Positions 26,157-35,104 of a stretch of DNA of 64,000 bases are shown in pieces. Source of the DNA: Paenibacillus sp. PCH8 (GTDB lineage Bacteria > Bacillota > Bacilli > Paenibacillales > Paenibacillaceae). The notes beneath the pieces were generated by a model, which was not told the origin of the DNA, made no database searches, and saw nothing but the letters and a program-made list of their open reading frames with translations. The stretch lies in contig NZ_PKQK01000001.1 in the NCBI RefSeq assembly GCF_002968835.1, positions 1,798,001-1,862,000 on the forward strand. Reading direction: 5' to 3'. The position numbers and the translations under genes were made by a program. Position 1 is the stretch's first letter. Each line of letters begins with the position of its first letter.

Positions 26157-27440
26157 ATGCAGCGAAAAATCAATCTTCTCCTGGTCCTGTTCAGCCTGAT
26201 TGGCGGAGCAGTGGGCTTTGCGGCAGGGGAAATTATGCTGCGTCAATGGCTTGGGGAGATGCCACGTCTGTTGCTGATGGGATTATACTTCGGCGTACTG
26301 GCGCTCAGCGTTGGATTATTCTGTTTGATCGCAGAGATGATCTCACCCAAGCTGAATGGCGCTTCATGGAAGCTCCGATATCTGGGACTGTCGTGGAAAT
26401 TGCTTGTTCCGGCAACACTCGCTCTGTTGTTTGTAGTTGGACTCAGCCTGCAATTGCTGTATCAGATCAATCCGGGCGGTGTGAAGCAAGTGAAGGACAT
26501 CGTACTGATGATCGACAACTCGGGCAGCATGAGAGAGACAGATCCGGATAACGGACGCTTTGAAGCAGCCAAGACACTGATCAGCCAAATGGAGAGTGAC
26601 AAACAGGTCGCTGTCATTACGTTTGATGACCGACCACAGTTGTTGCAACCGTTTATTGAGTTGGATAGTGAAGCGGCCAAGAATGAGGTTTATGGCAAAA
26701 TCGATGGCATTGTCACGACTTCGGGTGGCACCAATTTTGATGCCGTGCTGCGTGAAGGCATGGAGCAGATTCAGGGCAAAGAGGACCCGAAACGTGGTAC
26801 GGTGGTCATCTTGTTATCCGATGGCTTCAGTGAAGCGGATACGGCCGATGTTTTGTCCCAATATGCGAGTGAACAGATTTCCATCCATACGGTCGGCCTA
26901 AGTCTGGTGGACCCTTCGGGTACAGATCTGCTGCGCAATATTGCCCAGCAAACAGGCGGCATGTACTATGATGTACCGGATTCTGGTGGTTTGAATCTGG
27001 CATTCCAGCAAATCTACGATACGATTGATGAACGGACGCTGGTGACGGAGCGTACAGGCATGATGGAACAGAGTGTTTATCTGGCGATTTTCCGTGTGGC
27101 AGCCGTGCTGCTCATTGGCGTGGCGCTGGGTGTATCACTCGGACTTGTATTTGATAACCGTCACTTGGCGTTAAGCTTCGGCATCGGTGGGGCGGTATCG
27201 GGTCTATTGGCAGGCCTTCTCCTGGAATGGGGTCTGGACGGTTCGAACGTGGGCGATACATTCGTAAGGCTGGGTGCAATGCTTATCTTGTCTGGCGTAT
27301 TAACCCTGTTCTCCTGGATTGTTCCGATGAAGGAGAATACACCGCGCAAGAGCCGTGGACGCCGTGATGCTGGCAGTGGAACTTCTTCAGCCGGAGGGTT
27401 CGATCAGCGAGCGAGAGATTCACGCAGCAAAGGATTTTAA
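26157..27440 (+). CDS. Membrane VWA domain protein
   Basis: A 427-residue protein. Three N-terminal membrane helices (about 5-26, 36-60 and 82-104) lead into a VWA domain (about 113-300) with an intact MIDAS motif DNSGS at residues 120-124, TSGGTNFD around the second metal ligand, and LLSDGFSEAD. Three more helices follow (about 315-340, 345-368 and 378-397), then a basic, Gly/Ser/Arg-rich tail. Unlike the first VWA protein it has no classical signal peptide, so the side on which the VWA domain lies is uncertain. AAGGAGG at 26141-26147 lies nine bases before the ATG at 26157. It sits in the tubulin-like operon, 86 bases after the previous stop. Confidence 0.87.
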   Translation: MQRKINLLLVLFSLIGGAVGFAAGEIMLRQWLGEMPRLLLMGLYFGVLALSVGLFCLIAEMISPKLNGASWKLRYLGLSWKLLVPATLALLFVVGLSLQLLYQINPGGVKQVKDIVLMIDNSGSMRETDPDNGRFEAAKTLISQMESDKQVAVITFDDRPQLLQPFIELDSEAAKNEVYGKIDGIVTTSGGTNFDAVLREGMEQIQGKEDPKRGTVVILLSDGFSEADTADVLSQYASEQISIHTVGLSLVDPSGTDLLRNIAQQTGGMYYDVPDSGGLNLAFQQIYDTIDERTLVTERTGMMEQSVYLAIFRVAAVLLIGVALGVSLGLVFDNRHLALSFGIGGAVSGLLAGLLLEWGLDGSNVGDTFVRLGAMLILSGVLTLFSWIVPMKENTPRKSRGRRDAGSGTSSAGGFDQRARDSRSKGF

Positions 27441-27459
27441 CGTCGGGAGGTCAATGGAA

Positions 27460-28107
27460 ATGCGGTTTACGGATGCAGACCCTTCGACACCCCTGATTCG
27501 AAAGCTGACACTTGCGGTGGACGAAGGTCGTTGTACACTTCGCTGGCTTTGGCCGGAGCGGATAGCAGCTGTGTATGTCGAGCGGCTGGTGCTGGATATG
27601 ATGAACGATGATCGTACCGGGGAAGAGGCTGCACAGGGCAAACTGAAGCTGTACACGAGAGAGGAATATAAGGCGAGCAATGGGTACACGGATCGGATCA
27701 CGGGTTTTGGTGCCATCAAGTACACGGTGTATGTGTGTCAGATGCAGGAAGACGGGCCTGTGCTCATCCGTCAACGAGATGAGGATAATATGGTCATTGC
27801 GAGCGCAGGCAAGGCGGATATTCGCTTTGCCATTCGCTACAAGAGCGGGTTTTTTCAGAAACGAAAAAGTGTATTGATCACCGTCACAGCGGAAGTACCT
27901 GTTCCGAAGGAAGCACTCTGTTATGTTCGCAAGCAGGGCGGGGTTCCGCTGAATAAGGAAGATGGTACGGTGTACCCTTTTGTGAGTGATTTTGCTCCTG
28001 GAAGAAATGAGATGCCGCCCGTTGAAGTCGCCAAGGATGATTATGTGAGGTTATTCTTCACGGACGGACCGAAATATGGAGCGGCCTATAGGCTTATATC
28101 AGACTAG
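27460..28107 (+). CDS. 215-residue protein of unknown function in the tubulin-like operon
   Basis: No family recognised. ATG 27460 lies nine bases after GGGAGG (27445-27450); an ATG at 27454 is too close, and longer in-frame readings would overlap the VWA gene. The sequence looks beta-rich and cytosolic, with LTLAVDEGRCTLRWLWP near the start, one repeated alternating-hydrophobic pattern (YTVYVCQMQEDGPVLIRQRD), and ADIRFAIRYKSGFFQKRKSVLIT. It could be a binding partner of the GTPase encoded next, but this rests on position only. Confidence 0.72.
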   Translation: MRFTDADPSTPLIRKLTLAVDEGRCTLRWLWPERIAAVYVERLVLDMMNDDRTGEEAAQGKLKLYTREEYKASNGYTDRITGFGAIKYTVYVCQMQEDGPVLIRQRDEDNMVIASAGKADIRFAIRYKSGFFQKRKSVLITVTAEVPVPKEALCYVRKQGGVPLNKEDGTVYPFVSDFAPGRNEMPPVEVAKDDYVRLFFTDGPKYGAAYRLISD

Positions 28108-28165
28108 ATAGGTAGTGCAAGTGTTAAATCACCTTAGTCTGACTGATCAGGGGAGGGGAGTGGCT

Positions 28166-29425
28166 ATGAGCTTTTTTAGTCGGTTTTTGAAAAGACAACA
28201 GCCGGAGGAACGTCCGCTGTTCTACGATATTGTATGTCCTTATTGTTTCAGCAAGTTTTCACCGGAAGAGGTGGTGTTCCGCGCCGCCCATCACCGCGAT
28301 GATGATGAAGACTACGCACTCGGGGAAGATGCGAAGTTGAATCGGTATCGTGAACGTTTCGGACTCGATACGGTATTTGATATGGAAGCCGTACTGGCTC
28401 CACATGATGTACCGGAGGAACATCGCATATATTCGGATAACATCGTGATGGGTCTGAATGATCGGTATGGTGTCGTTACACGCCGCCGGCTGTGTCCACA
28501 GTGTCACAACGAGTTGCCTGTTACGGCAGGCAAGGCACCGAGCAATATCATTTCCATCATTGGTGCATCGCAGGTGGGTAAATCCGTCTACATGACCTCA
28601 TTGATTCATACGTTGCAGCATTATACCGCAGATCATTTTGATGCGGCATGTATGCCGCTGAATGCGGAGATCAGCCGCCGCTTCCGTGCGGATTATGAAG
28701 AACCACTGTTCGAACGGGGCGATCTGCTGGATTCCACGCAGAAAGAGAAGCTGCAGGAGCCGTTTATCTTCCAGTTTGTGTTTAAGGATGAGGATAAATC
28801 ACCGCTGACGCTGGTGTTCTTTGACGTCGCGGGTGAAGGTATGGTGGAGCAGGATTACCTCGGACTTCACGGGCAGCACATCAAGAACTCGGCAGGAATC
28901 CTATTCATGGTGGACCCACTTCAGATTCGTTCCATTCGGGACAAAATCCGCATTAACCTTGGCAACGAGCCGGGTGAGTGGACCCCGCGATACGATGAAC
29001 CGCGTGATGTAGTACTGACGATGTTCGGAGATTTTATCGCGTACCAGGATAAGGCCAAGACCAATATCCCGACGGCTGTTGTGCTCACCAAAAGTGACAT
29101 GCTGCATTCCCTCAAGGACGAAGAGGGGGATTATATCAAATCCAACAGTAACGTCTTTCGCAATATGGTGCACCGCGATTATTTTGACTTAACCGAGTTT
29201 GAGAATATCGACGGGGAGATTCGGCGTTTTATTGAGAAGGTGGATCGCCCGTTCAAAGGCACGATGGATGTGTACTTCAAGGATACGGCCTACTTCGCAG
29301 TATCGGCGCTGGGCAGCAATCCGGTCGATATGAAGTTGCAGGGAGTAGTCAGCCCGATTCGAGTGGATGAGCCATTCCTATGGCTGCTGTATAAGCTGAA
29401 GTACATTGAGGGGAGAGTGGGATGA
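28166..29425 (+). CDS. Zinc-ribbon P-loop GTPase of the double-GTPase/TRAFAC type
   Basis: A 419-residue cytosolic protein. A split zinc ribbon is formed by C24/C27 (CPYC) and C110/C113 (CPQC). The G domain follows directly: P-loop GASQVGKS (133-140), Walker B DVAGEG (220-225), and TKSD (308-311) in the place of the guanine-specificity NKxD motif. The pattern resembles the DO-GTPase group described from conflict-type gene clusters; assignment from memory of the family, moderate confidence. GGGAGGGGAG at 28151-28160 precedes the ATG. Its TGA overlaps the ATG of the next gene (ATGA), and that next product resembles the GTPase-associated class, so the pair probably acts as switch and effector/regulator. 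Confidence 0.85.
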   Translation: MSFFSRFLKRQQPEERPLFYDIVCPYCFSKFSPEEVVFRAAHHRDDDEDYALGEDAKLNRYRERFGLDTVFDMEAVLAPHDVPEEHRIYSDNIVMGLNDRYGVVTRRRLCPQCHNELPVTAGKAPSNIISIIGASQVGKSVYMTSLIHTLQHYTADHFDAACMPLNAEISRRFRADYEEPLFERGDLLDSTQKEKLQEPFIFQFVFKDEDKSPLTLVFFDVAGEGMVEQDYLGLHGQHIKNSAGILFMVDPLQIRSIRDKIRINLGNEPGEWTPRYDEPRDVVLTMFGDFIAYQDKAKTNIPTAVVLTKSDMLHSLKDEEGDYIKSNSNVFRNMVHRDYFDLTEFENIDGEIRRFIEKVDRPFKGTMDVYFKDTAYFAVSALGSNPVDMKLQGVVSPIRVDEPFLWLLYKLKYIEGRVG

Positions 29426-32400
29426 TGCGTTCTTCCGTAACCCCGCCCATTGAACAACAGATGTATACCCGAGAGCGGCGGGGGTATTTCGTTCCACAGA
29501 GGGGTTCGATACGGTTGCCGCATCACCGGGACTGGACCCTGCTTTTATCAAAAAAGTGCTTCATCCCTACTGTGTCTATGACGCTCCTGCGGAGCTGACA
29601 GGCCGGAGTGAGAAGGACGAGACGAAGTTCCCGGCATCCATTCACCTGCTTCATCTGGAGAGCGGAGAGACGATCCTTGGGCAAAATGTGTACCAAGCTA
29701 CGGATTTCACCGGGCTGCGTAGCGCCTTTTTCGCTCATAATTATGTCTTGTCTCCCGAACGCTTCGAAGAGCAGATGAAGCAAGGCGGCTGGCTGGATGC
29801 TGTGTTCGCCACGTCATATGACATCGAGCAAGGCACTGTTCTGCCTGCGCTTTCTGAATTGCCTGTAGTGTCTGGTAGCAGTCTCGGCCCGGACGCATCA
29901 CCAAGCGAAGTTCTGAGCGCCTTAAAGATGAACGAAGTGTTGTTCAAGCGCCTGCTCTACGCGGTCATGCAGTCCGTAGCAACTCGCCGTAAAGTATATA
30001 TTGCGCTGGATGTTCCCGCCGAAGAAGTAACCGCTGGAGCCAAAGGCTTGCTGCGCTTGCTCTATACGGCATTGCCTTACGCTTTCCGGCGGCAGCTTGG
30101 TTTCATGACATTTGCCAAGGAGCCACAGGCCAAGAAGGGGATTCACGTGCAGTTTGTCGAGCGTGGTACGTTGCGTCCTAAGGACCGGAATACGGAGAAG
30201 GATTTCACCTTTGATCTGGTATCCGGCAGAGTTACCCATGCGGACGCATCTGTGGCGAATTTGTCTTATGCAGAGTTCGCCTGGTTCCTATTGCAGGAAC
30301 CTGCTGCCGCAGATGCATTCTATGCTTTTGCCGATGAGATGTTATCCGGCATGGAGCCTGGACGCGAGCTTTCCATTGAAGCCTATGGGGAACTTTCGGT
30401 CTTCTATAGTCTTGAACAAGGTATGGAAGATCTCTACCTGGAGAACAAAAGCAATGTTCTGAGCGGCTTGTTGACCTATCTGAAGCCAGAAGGTGGTTCG
30501 CAGCAACGCTCGCGTCTGAATGACTTATTTCTGACCCTGCTCAGCCGGGAACTGGATAGCGTAAAGCGGGAGAATGTACCCGAAGAAGCAGTCGCTGCTC
30601 GCATCGGAGAGTATTTCCGTGTTGCTGCGCCCGTGGTGCAATCCCGGATTGTGGACTATTTCATCTATGGTATTAATAATGCCCGTGCCCAGAAGCGTAT
30701 GCGTGCTGTGCAGGAATTGTATGATGTGCTGGATCGGGATACACAGCTGAATCAGGCTTTCTTTGATAAAGTGCTGGCGAATACATCGTTTACCAAGTTA
30801 TTGTTCGAGCCCTATCTGGACAATCAACTGAAACGCACTGAATCGGCAGCGAATGTGGTGGAAGTGATCCGAAGATGGGTTACCTCCCATCCGTCTGCTG
30901 TCTACAACAGCTTCTTGCTGGAAAGGACAGCCACGGAGCTGCGTGAACGGTTATGTTCTGCGCCGAGTCCGGTGCAGTCTGCGAATGAAGCACTCCAGCG
31001 GGTTAGCGTGTTGGACCGAGTCTCCGCGAACGGAGAGGTGAATACAGGTGTTACGGGCCGCATTGGACAATCCGAAGTAACCGCCCGGACGAATCGAAAA
31101 GGAGGATCTCTTTCTTCCAGTCCAGATCCTGCTTATCAGGAGGAGTTAACCCGGCTTGCGGACAAGCTTGCCTATGTCATTAACCTGTTTATGATTCAGG
31201 ATCTGGATATGGAGAGGGTTAACCGTGAGCAACTGTTAAGCATCGATATATTGCAGCATGGCAATGAGGTCCGGGATTGGGCAGCACGTCAGGGCTCCGA
31301 TGTATCTGCTCGAACGAACATGATGCTGGCTGCAAGAGCGTGGCTGAGTGGCGAGGGGAATGGCGAAGAAGAACTGGAGTCGCTCTCCCTGGCCGAGCGC
31401 AATGAGCTTCAACGGTGGACGCGTCGCTGGCTTGCGGGAGAGCTGCAGGCTCATCCGGGGATTGCTGCGTATGAAGCTTTGTCGCTGGCTTTCTATAGGG
31501 GAGGAAGTGGCAGCAACCGACTGGACTATCCGGGCCTGATTGAATTCGTCCGCAGTAATGCGGATCGGGTCGCAGGGCTATATCCATTCTTTGAATGGTC
31601 AGGGAATCAACGAATGTTCGTCCGGGGTTCCAATGCACATAAAGGATATTCGGATGCGATCTTGGCCTACTTCAAGGCTCATGACCGTGAGGCTTTCAAG
31701 TCGAAGTCGGCATTCAAACCGTATTATGCGAGAGCGGGCAAGACAATGAAGCCAGTCTATGATCGGGCCAGAACCGAATTGTCTTCCCCATGGGTACGAA
31801 TGCTAACAGGGAAAAGGAAAAATCTGTTCCTCGGATCAATTCTCCTGATTCTGGTTCTGGGTATTGCTGGCGGTACATATGTATGGATGAATGATGCTGT
31901 GGAGCCGCCAGCGTCGTCGCCTCCATCTACCGAGGAGCCTGATATTCCGGCGGAACCTGTAGTTCAGCTTGCTGAGCAGATTGCTTATATCGTTCCTGCA
32001 ATCGAACAGGAAGGTACGGAATCGACAGCTCAACTAGTGATCCGTTTCCGCAATGAAGTGGGGAGCAATGCGTTTAAACAGGCCATACTTCAATTAAAGA
32101 TGCAGGATGGAAGTATGCAGGAGTTCGATGCCACGGGAGAGTGGGAGAGCTTTAACCGGAATGAGGAGCCAGATTCAGACGGTACATCTGAGAAAAGCGC
32201 TGAAAGTACCTCTGGAAGCACATCTGAGGGAAACTCTGAGGGGGCATCTGCTGGCAAAACAGGTGACACACAGCAGAGTGAAGATACAGATCAGCCAACC
32301 GATCCAGAGATATCGGATGGTTCCATTGCAGATCCAGCTGTCGGCACAGCAACGGGTACAGGGGCTGACGTGACATCTGACGTAGCAGATCCAGGAACAG

Positions 32401-32597
32401 GTTCGACATCGCCCGATTCATCGGTATCCAATGGGCAGGATGCCTCCTCTGCTGAGCCGAAGACCATTGAAGAAATGGATCGTTTATATCCCTTCGGTAA
32501 GCTAGTCTCTCTTCCAGCCGATATCAATCCAGGGGAGATCGTCAGCGTTCAAAGCGGAACGACGATGATTACATTAATGCCGGAACCGAAAAGGTAA
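29422..32597 (+). CDS. Giant GTPase-associated (GAP1-like) membrane protein, frameshifted
   Basis: The start ATG at 29422 overlaps the GTPase stop. The first frame reads PIEQQMYTRERRG and then leaves the family pattern. From 29490 the plus-one frame resumes it with FRSTEGFDTVAASPGLD and runs to 32597. Adding one G to the GGGGG at 29480-29484 restores one frame of about 1058 residues. The N-terminal domain (about 1-250, LHPYCVYDAPAEL) resembles the GAP1-N type of GTPase-associated proteins. A helical middle follows, then one membrane helix (NLFLGSILLILVLGIAGG) and an outer Ser/Thr/Asp/Gly-rich segment (about 150 residues) with a short folded end. No catalytic motif recognised. A start at 29556 would be an artefact of the frame break. 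Confidence 0.78.
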
Positions 32598-32637
32598 GTC
32601 ATTTTATTTTTTTTTTAATATTACACGTGAGCATGGG

Positions 32638-32677
32638 AGATGATCTTGAATTTTTTTATTTCAAGGTCATCTTTTTT
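32638..32677 (+). terminator. Terminator of the tubulin-like operon
   Basis: AGATGATCTTGAA (32638-32650) pairs with TTCAAGGTCATCT (32660-32672), with one wobble, followed by a T run to 32677. It closes the seven-gene run. Confidence 0.9.
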
Positions 32678-32894
32678 ATTTGAAATACGGTAACAAGTAA
32701 TAAGAAGATATGAGATCGGCAATTCACAAATCAGACACATTATCAATGATTCACAGGATGTAAAGACATACCTAAGTGATGAAGTGTGCGCGATCAATGA
32801 GAAAAGCTCTCATATGAACCGGATATGAGTAACGAGTTTTGCATGCAAATAGATCGAATAAGGCTAGGATAAGAAAAATTTTTGATTTTTAGAG

Positions 32895-32924
32895 TTGACA
32901 AATGATAATGATTATCAGTATCTT
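32895..32924 (+). promoter_or_regulatory. Fur box over the promoter of the siderophore ATPase gene
   Basis: The perfect palindrome TGATAATGATTATCA (32903-32917) is the core Fur box. It directly follows a TTGACA -35 (32895-32900) and sits in the spacer before a weak TATCTT -10 (32919), the placement for iron-dependent repression. Confidence 0.85.
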
Positions 32925-33024
32925 TAGTGTAGAAGATATTCGTCGGAAATTACAGAATTACAATTCGTTTTCGTTGTTGATAGCCGAATTACATAATCGG
33001 GATAAATGGGAGAGGGATGATCGC

Positions 33025-33912
33025 ATGTTTCGTCTGGAGACGTCCAAGCTGGATATCGCTTATGAGGAAAGACTGATTGTAGAGGATCTGAGTATTCAGA
33101 TTCCCCAAGGAAAGATTACAGCACTTGTTGGAGCCAATGGTTCAGGGAAGTCCACCATCCTGAAAACAATGGCACGGATTATGGCTCCAAAAGCAGGTAA
33201 TGTATTGCTCGACGGGAAGTCCATCCATAAGCAGTCTACGCGTGAAGTCGCCAAGCAGCTTGCGATTTTGCCGCAGAATCCAACTGCCCCGGAAGGACTT
33301 ACGGTTACTGAACTGGTATCCTACGGACGCTTTCCGTATCAGAAAGGGTTCGGTTCCATGCGTGCAGAAGACAAACGCATGATTGAATGGGCCATTGAAG
33401 TAACAGCCATGACGGAATTTCATGATCGTCCGATCGATCAATTGTCCGGTGGACAGCGTCAACGTGCCTGGATTGCCATGGCACTTGCCCAAGACACAGA
33501 TATCCTATTCCTGGACGAGCCAACAACCTTCCTGGATATGGCTCACCAGCTTGAAGTATTGCAACTGCTGGAGCAGCTGAATGCCACATCCAACCGTACG
33601 ATTGTTATGGTTGTGCATGACCTGAATCATGCTTCCCGTTATGCACATCACATGATTGGTATCAAAAAAGGTAAAGCCATCGCACATGGTTCGCCGGTGG
33701 AAGTCATGAATTCAGATGTGCTTCGCGAAGTATTCAACATCGAAGCGGATATCGTTATTGATCCGCGTTCGGGTGTACCGCTCTGCTTGCCTTATGCTCT
33801 GGCAGGAGAGCGCCAACAATCCATAACGCCAGACCAAATGGTCATGAACAGTGCCATGGTTCATACAGGTGGACGCACGGAACAACGTGTTCGCCAAGCG
33901 ATGGGAAGTTAA
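33025..33912 (+). CDS. Ferric-siderophore ABC transporter ATPase (FecE/YusV type)
   Basis: A 295-residue ATP-binding subunit that powers siderophore-iron import. Walker A GANGSGKST, Q-loop LPQNP, signature LSGGQRQR, Walker B DILFLDEPT and the switch His in VVHDLNHASRYA are all present. ATG 33025 follows AGAGGG with eight-base spacing, giving the standard N-terminus; the longer frame starts inside the Fur box. No permease or binding protein is adjacent. This is the situation of Bacillus YusV, a shared ATPase for several siderophore systems, so it may serve the binding protein at 46.3-47.3 kb. Regulated by iron through the Fur box. Confidence 0.9.
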   Translation: MFRLETSKLDIAYEERLIVEDLSIQIPQGKITALVGANGSGKSTILKTMARIMAPKAGNVLLDGKSIHKQSTREVAKQLAILPQNPTAPEGLTVTELVSYGRFPYQKGFGSMRAEDKRMIEWAIEVTAMTEFHDRPIDQLSGGQRQRAWIAMALAQDTDILFLDEPTTFLDMAHQLEVLQLLEQLNATSNRTIVMVVHDLNHASRYAHHMIGIKKGKAIAHGSPVEVMNSDVLREVFNIEADIVIDPRSGVPLCLPYALAGERQQSITPDQMVMNSAMVHTGGRTEQRVRQAMGS

Positions 33913-33943
33913 CGAAATGGGCCATACGTGGTCCTACCATATA

Positions 33944-33980
33944 GAATGAAGCCGCTGTGCCCTGTGCACGCGGCTCATTC
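33944..33980 (+). terminator. Hairpin after the siderophore ATPase gene
   Basis: GAATGAAGCCGC (33944-33955) pairs with GCGGCTCATTC (33970-33980) with one bulged A. There is no T run, so it may be a weak terminator or a transcript-end stabiliser. Confidence 0.45.
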
Positions 33981-34004
33981 GCATTCAGGGGGAGGTCTGC
34001 ACTT

Positions 34005-34091
34005 ATGGGAGCAATCAACTATACTTGGCTCGCACATAATGGCATACCAAGATTTATGGGAATTGGTGATTGCGTTGGAACAGGTCTATAA
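34005..34091 (+). CDS. Possible 28-residue small ORF
   Basis: GGGGGAGG (33988-33995) lies nine bases before an ATG opening a 28-codon frame (MGAINYTWLAHNGIPRFMGI...) that stops at 34091. The ribosome site is strong, but no homology is recognised. It lies between the siderophore ATPase and the glutathione peroxidase genes. Confidence 0.35.
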   Translation: MGAINYTWLAHNGIPRFMGIGDCVGTGL

Positions 34092-34174
34092 TAATGAGAC
34101 AGGCTGTAGCCATTGGTTATTTGCCAACGGCTCACAGTAGTCCAAACCAACATATGTCATGGGAGGAATCAGTC

Positions 34175-34654
34175 ATGTCCGTATATTCATATCAGGCAGT
34201 AACCACTGCGAATCAGGAAGTTTCACTGGATATGTATCAAGGGAAGGTATTGGTCATCGCCAATACAGCAAGTAAGTGTGGACTGACTCCACAATACGGT
34301 GAATTGCAGAAGCTCTATGACCGCTATCGCGATCAGGGTCTGGTCGTACTGGGTTTTCCTTGCAACCAGTTTGGAGGACAGGAGCCAGGAACAAGTGAGG
34401 AAGCGGAATCATTTTGCCAGATTAACTATGGTGTGAATTTCCCGGTGTTTGCCAAGGTTGACGTGAATGGTGAAGAAGCACATCCCCTTTTTCAATACCT
34501 TAAAGAGCAGCAACCCGGTGCAGGTGAAACCAACGACATCCAATGGAACTTCACCAAGTTCCTCGTTAACCGTGAAGGTGAAGTGGTCGGCCGTGTTGAA
34601 CCGAAAGAATCCCCGGAAGCCATGAGCGCAGAAATTGAGAAATTGCTCGGTTAA
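34175..34654 (+). CDS. Glutathione peroxidase family protein
   Basis: A 159-residue thiol peroxidase of the GPx family (BsaA-like). It reduces peroxides, in Bacillota probably using thioredoxin or bacillithiol rather than glutathione. The peroxidatic Cys replaces selenocysteine in NTASKCGLTPQ (C35). The second signature LGFPCNQFGGQEPG holds the partner Gln and a likely resolving Cys. The WNFTKFLVNREGEVV segment carries the Trp/Asn of the active site. GGGAGGA at 34161-34167 sets the ATG at 34175; upstream in-frame ATGs lack ribosome sites. Single-gene unit. Confidence 0.93.
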   Translation: MSVYSYQAVTTANQEVSLDMYQGKVLVIANTASKCGLTPQYGELQKLYDRYRDQGLVVLGFPCNQFGGQEPGTSEEAESFCQINYGVNFPVFAKVDVNGEEAHPLFQYLKEQQPGAGETNDIQWNFTKFLVNREGEVVGRVEPKESPEAMSAEIEKLLG

Positions 34655-34693
34655 TCGGTTAATGGAAAAAGCAGTTCATACCCGATTGAAGAG

Positions 34694-34723
34694 AAGCTTG
34701 TCCTCGTATAAGAGGACAGGCTT
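34694..34723 (+). terminator. Hairpin after the peroxidase gene
   Basis: AAGCTTGTCCTC pairs with GAGGACAGGCTT through a six-base loop, with one wobble. The following bases are only weakly T-rich. From here to 34960 I see no gene, only AT-rich sequence with minor dyads. Confidence 0.55.
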
Positions 34724-34960
34724 TATGTCATGCGTTTATGTGTAGATTATATAATTGAGGCAAACCTCCATGGTGATGAACACCTGAAGCACTTCTTCTA
34801 AGATGACAGAATTCATTCGTATACATCTGTCCGTTAGCTAGAAGTCAATGTGGAGCATAAACCGCCCCTAATTCGGGGACAATGAAATTAATAACGACGA
34901 GTGAAAGAGCGATTCAAATGCAGTAGTTAGACCATTCGACAATTTTTTTCGCAAAACCTA

Positions 34961-35050
34961 TTGCAATGTGAAAAAGATCACATTATAATAGGTGTACAAA
35001 GTGAAATAAATCACATAAACAGTATCGCTTATGAAGTGAAATATTTCACA
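34961..35050 (+). promoter_or_regulatory. NADH oxidase promoter with three Rex/FNR-like operators
   Basis: TTGCAA (34961-34966) and TATAAT (34984-34989) form a promoter with a 17-bp spacer. Three palindromes of the form (T/A)GTGA-N6-TCACA lie at 34967-34982 (filling the spacer), 35000-35015 and 35035-35050 (AGTGAAATATTTCACA, close to the Rex consensus). Their placement on and after the promoter argues for repression, so Rex, the NADH/NAD sensor, is the better candidate; FNR has the same half-sites. Confidence 0.75.
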
Positions 35051-35104
35051 ACTACATCAACCTTATATTCAAACTCATTTATATATTTCGAGGAGGAACT
35101 TTTA

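Noticed and set aside
29556-32597. Taking ATG 29556 as the true start of the giant GTPase-associated gene
   Set aside because: Conserved family sequence continues upstream in the same frame to about 29490 and in another frame to 29422; there is no ribosome site at 29556.
34967-35050. FNR activation of the NADH oxidase gene
   Set aside because: The half-sites fit FNR, but all three lie within or downstream of the core promoter, which favours repression, hence Rex is preferred.
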